The notes under the pieces: generated by a model
Told to the model about the DNA's origin: nothing
Database searches by the model: none
What the model saw: only the letters and a program-made list of their open reading frames with translations
Part shown: positions 58,773-60,992 of the stretch, piece after piece
Position numbering within the stretch: the stretch's first letter is position 1
How the letters are laid out: each line of letters opens with the position of its first letter
Assembly: GCA_004352715.1 (NCBI GenBank)
Contig: SCFE01000114.1
Span: forward strand, 365,319-426,310
Origin: Hofstenia miamia
Taxonomy: Eukaryota > Xenacoelomorpha > Acoela
Length of the DNA stretch: 60,992 bases
Reading direction: 5' to 3'
Translations under genes and position numbers: made by a program

Positions 58773-59772
58773 NNNNNNNNNNNNNNNNNNNNNNNNNNNN
58801 NNNNNNNNNNNNNNNNNNNNNNNNNNNNNNNNNNNNNNNNNNNNNNNNNNNNNNNNNNNNNNNNNNNNNNNNNNNNNNNNNNNNNNNNNNNNNNNNNNNN
58901 NNNNNNNNNNNNNNNNNNNNNNNNNNNNNNNNNNNNNNNNNNNNNNNNNNNNNNNNNNNNNNNNNNNNNNNNNNNNNNNNNNNNNNNNNNNNNNNNNNNN
59001 NNNNNNNNNNNNNNNNNNNNNNNNNNNNNNNNNNNNNNNNNNNNNNNNNNNNNNNNNNNNNNNNNNNNNNNNNNNNNNNNNNNNNNNNNNNNNNNNNNNN
59101 NNNNNNNNNNNNNNNNNNNNNNNNNNNNNNNNNNNNNNNNNNNNNNNNNNNNNNNNNNNNNNNNNNNNNNNNNNNNNNNNNNNNNNNNNNNNNNNNNNNN
59201 NNNNNNNNNNNNNNNNNNNNNNNNNNNNNNNNNNNNNNNNNNNNNNNNNNNNNNNNNNNNNNNNNNNNNNNNNNNNNNNNNNNNNNNNNNNNNNNNNNNN
59301 NNNNNNNNNNNNNNNNNNNNNNNNNNNNNNNNNNNNNNNNNNNNNNNNNNNNNNNNNNNNNNNNNNNNNNNNNNNNNNNNNNNNNNNNNNNNNNNNNNNN
59401 NNNNNNNNNNNNNNNNNNNNNNNNNNNNNNNNNNNNNNNNNNNNNNNNNNNNNNNNNNNNNNNNNNNNNNNNNNNNNNNNNNNNNNNNNNNNNNNNNNNN
59501 NNNNNNNNNNNNNNNNNNNNNNNNNNNNNNNNNNNNNNNNNNNNNNNNNNNNNNNNNNNNNNNNNNNNNNNNNNNNNNNNNNNNNNNNNNNNNNNNNNNN
59601 NNNNNNNNNNNNNNNNNNNNNNNNNNNNNNNNNNNNNNNNNNNNNNNNNNNNNNNNNNNNNNNNNNNNNNNNNNNNNNNNNNNNNNNNNNNNNNNNNNNN
59701 NNNNNNNNNNNNNNNNNNNNNNNNNNNNNNNNNNNNNNNNNNNNNNNNNNNNNNNNNNNNNNNNNNNNNNNN
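58773..59772. other. Assembly gap, 1000 N
   Basis: Scaffolding gap of nominal length. It hides the N-terminal half of the adjacent transposase. Confidence 0.98.
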
Positions 59773-60251
59773 AGCGAGAACAGCCAACATGTGGTTTAGA
59801 AAAATGTCGTCAGATATTGCCTGGTTTCTTTAGCAATATCAGCAAAAATCAATTGGACCGTGTATATCGGAATTTGAGAAGTGGTGATGACATCAACAGG
59901 CCAATGAATGGAAGATCATGGGTGTGGCAGCAAGATGGAACCAAAGCTCACACTGCAAGAACGTCGACTCAGTGGATCAGAGAAAATGCACCTGACTTCA
60001 TTACTCCTGATGAATGGCCATCAAAAAGTCCCGACTTGAACGTGATCGACTATTCTCTATGGGGCGTTCTCCTAGCTGGGTTGGCTGCAAAGCGAAGAGA
60101 AATCGACAGCATGGAGAAATTGAAGGCGACCCTTACGGAAACATGGAACAATATACCTATGGATATTATTCAAAGAGCGACTGCATCGTGGATACCACGT
60201 CTAAGAGCCTGTATTCACAATGGAGGTGGTCACTTTGAACATTTGCTTTGA
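59773..60251 (+). CDS. Tc1/mariner-family transposase, DD37D type (partial, C-terminal)
   Basis: The frame is open from the gap edge to TGA (60249-60251), with no stop in about 158 codons. It contains the last two catalytic positions. Asp lies in SWVWQQDGTKAHTAR, and the third Asp lies in WPSKSPDLNVIDYSLW. The two are separated by 37 residues, which is the DD37D signature of the maT group. It ends in GGGHFEHLL, the usual ITm-superfamily tail. The first catalytic Asp and the DNA-binding domain are lost in the gap. The open frame suggests a recent copy, possibly active if the missing half is intact. Confidence 0.85.
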
Positions 60252-60338
60252 TCTCTTATGTATTCATTTGCTTAATAAAGTCTATACTTCTTATTTCTTA
60301 CGTTTTGAATATAATTCGTCAAAAAGTATCGATTTTAA

Positions 60339-60352
60339 CTGGGCACCCTGTA
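60339..60352 (+). repeat. Right terminal inverted repeat of the DD37D element
   Basis: CTGGGCACCCTGTA lies about 90 bp after the transposase stop and ends in the TA target dinucleotide. Its complement CAGGGTGCCCAG is a typical ITm-type terminal repeat. The left end is in the gap. Confidence 0.7.
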
Positions 60353-60992
60353 TGTAAATCCTGAAATTGGGCGTACAAAAAGCTGACGTTTGCAGATTCC
60401 CATAGTACAAAGAGCTGAAGTTTTAGTAAATATGAAAAAATATAAATTCCTAAATTTTTGTGTTAGCAATGCCTTTTGTGTGCTAAAACAAACATGTGTA
60501 CTAAATTTCAGAATAAAATACTTTTTGAATAAAAATGTTTTAAAAAAATTTGAAATGTTACATATATCAGCTTTTTGTACAGTAACTTACCTAACAGGGC
60601 CACACATGCAAAGAAGAAAATATATGTATGTATGTATATATATAAATAGCTTAATCTAACGATAAAAATAATTCTAAATATAAATGTAACTGGACTCGAA
60701 CTCGAAGTTAGGTTTCCAACTCGACTCGAGCCTTAAAAACTCACAGAAGCCTAATTGAGAGCGAGTTTATTTAGATTTTGCTAAATCATAATATTCAGAA
60801 GATTCTGCAATTACTGCATTAACATGTTAGCAGTAAACATAAATTTCTTTTGATGCCTTTTCCTGCATACTGTTGCCATATGGCAATAAAGCAATGGAAT
60901 GCTATTTTCGCTTAAAAAGACTCACTATTTTACATAATGAATTTGTTTAGTAATCTAAAAATTGTTTGATATACATATATATATATATATAT
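60353..60992. other. Right-edge DNA: CTCGA-rich patch and (TA)n tracts
   Basis: AT-rich with a patch at about 60692-60730 rich in ACTCGA words (GGACTCGAACTCGAAG, CTCGACTCGAGCC). A GTAT/TA microsatellite lies at about 60621-60645, and a terminal (TA)n runs to the window edge. No gene recognised. Confidence 0.5.

Overview
This is an AT-rich, intron-bearing, repeat-rich nuclear scaffold from an animal, probably an invertebrate. The host genes are animal-type (FIP1, Smaug/SAMD4, an eEF1A-lysine-methyltransferase-like enzyme, a SKICH/coiled-coil protein). Introns follow GT..AG with TTTAG-type acceptors. The mobile elements are typical metazoan families: APE-type LINEs, an RTE-like tail, hAT, Tc1/mariner DD37D, MITEs and Ty3-like LTR retrotransposons. 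The species cannot be fixed from the sequence. The assembly is imperfect: five N gaps (three of exactly 1000 N) and several isolated single Ns that all sit at repeat boundaries.

Layout. 1-350: 3' end of a LINE. 1016-2434 (minus): six phase-consistent exons of FIP1, the polyadenylation-factor subunit. 4509-5285 (minus): second LINE copy. 5506-6264 (minus): intronless EEF1AKMT4-like methyltransferase. 7571-11640: two related MITEs, a 0.7-kb inverted-repeat element inside a (TA)n tract, and a third LINE copy with a YVDD motif. 13121-18821 (plus): a complete eight-exon Smaug gene of 565 codons with its 3' UTR. 19.6-27.2 kb: nested direct duplications of LINE remnants, an RTE-like tail, GC-rich blocks and possible captured host-exon fragments. 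28.4-33.1 kb: a LINE remnant and a possible small secreted-protein gene. 33.6-34.7 kb: pogo-like and hAT remnants. 34875-37766: a SKICH-domain coiled-coil gene carrying an almost perfect 231-bp (77-residue, 11-heptad) tandem repeat, interrupted by LTR sequence. 36.9-54.3 kb: two related, decayed Ty3-like LTR retrotransposons in tandem, abutting (TA)n tracts. 54.3-61.0 kb: short contigs between 1000-N gaps holding LINE pieces, a second copy of the 19.6-20.7 kb segment and the 3' half of a DD37D transposase.

The host genes are functionally unrelated except that FIP1 and Smaug both act on mRNA 3' ends or fate. The points most worth attention are the heptad-multiple repeat in the SKICH protein, a Smaug that appears to lack the usual second N-terminal conserved block, a long unrecognised region downstream of the integrase in the second LTR element, the association of the LTR elements with (TA)n tracts, and a cassette-like exchange between two otherwise identical 1.1-kb segments.
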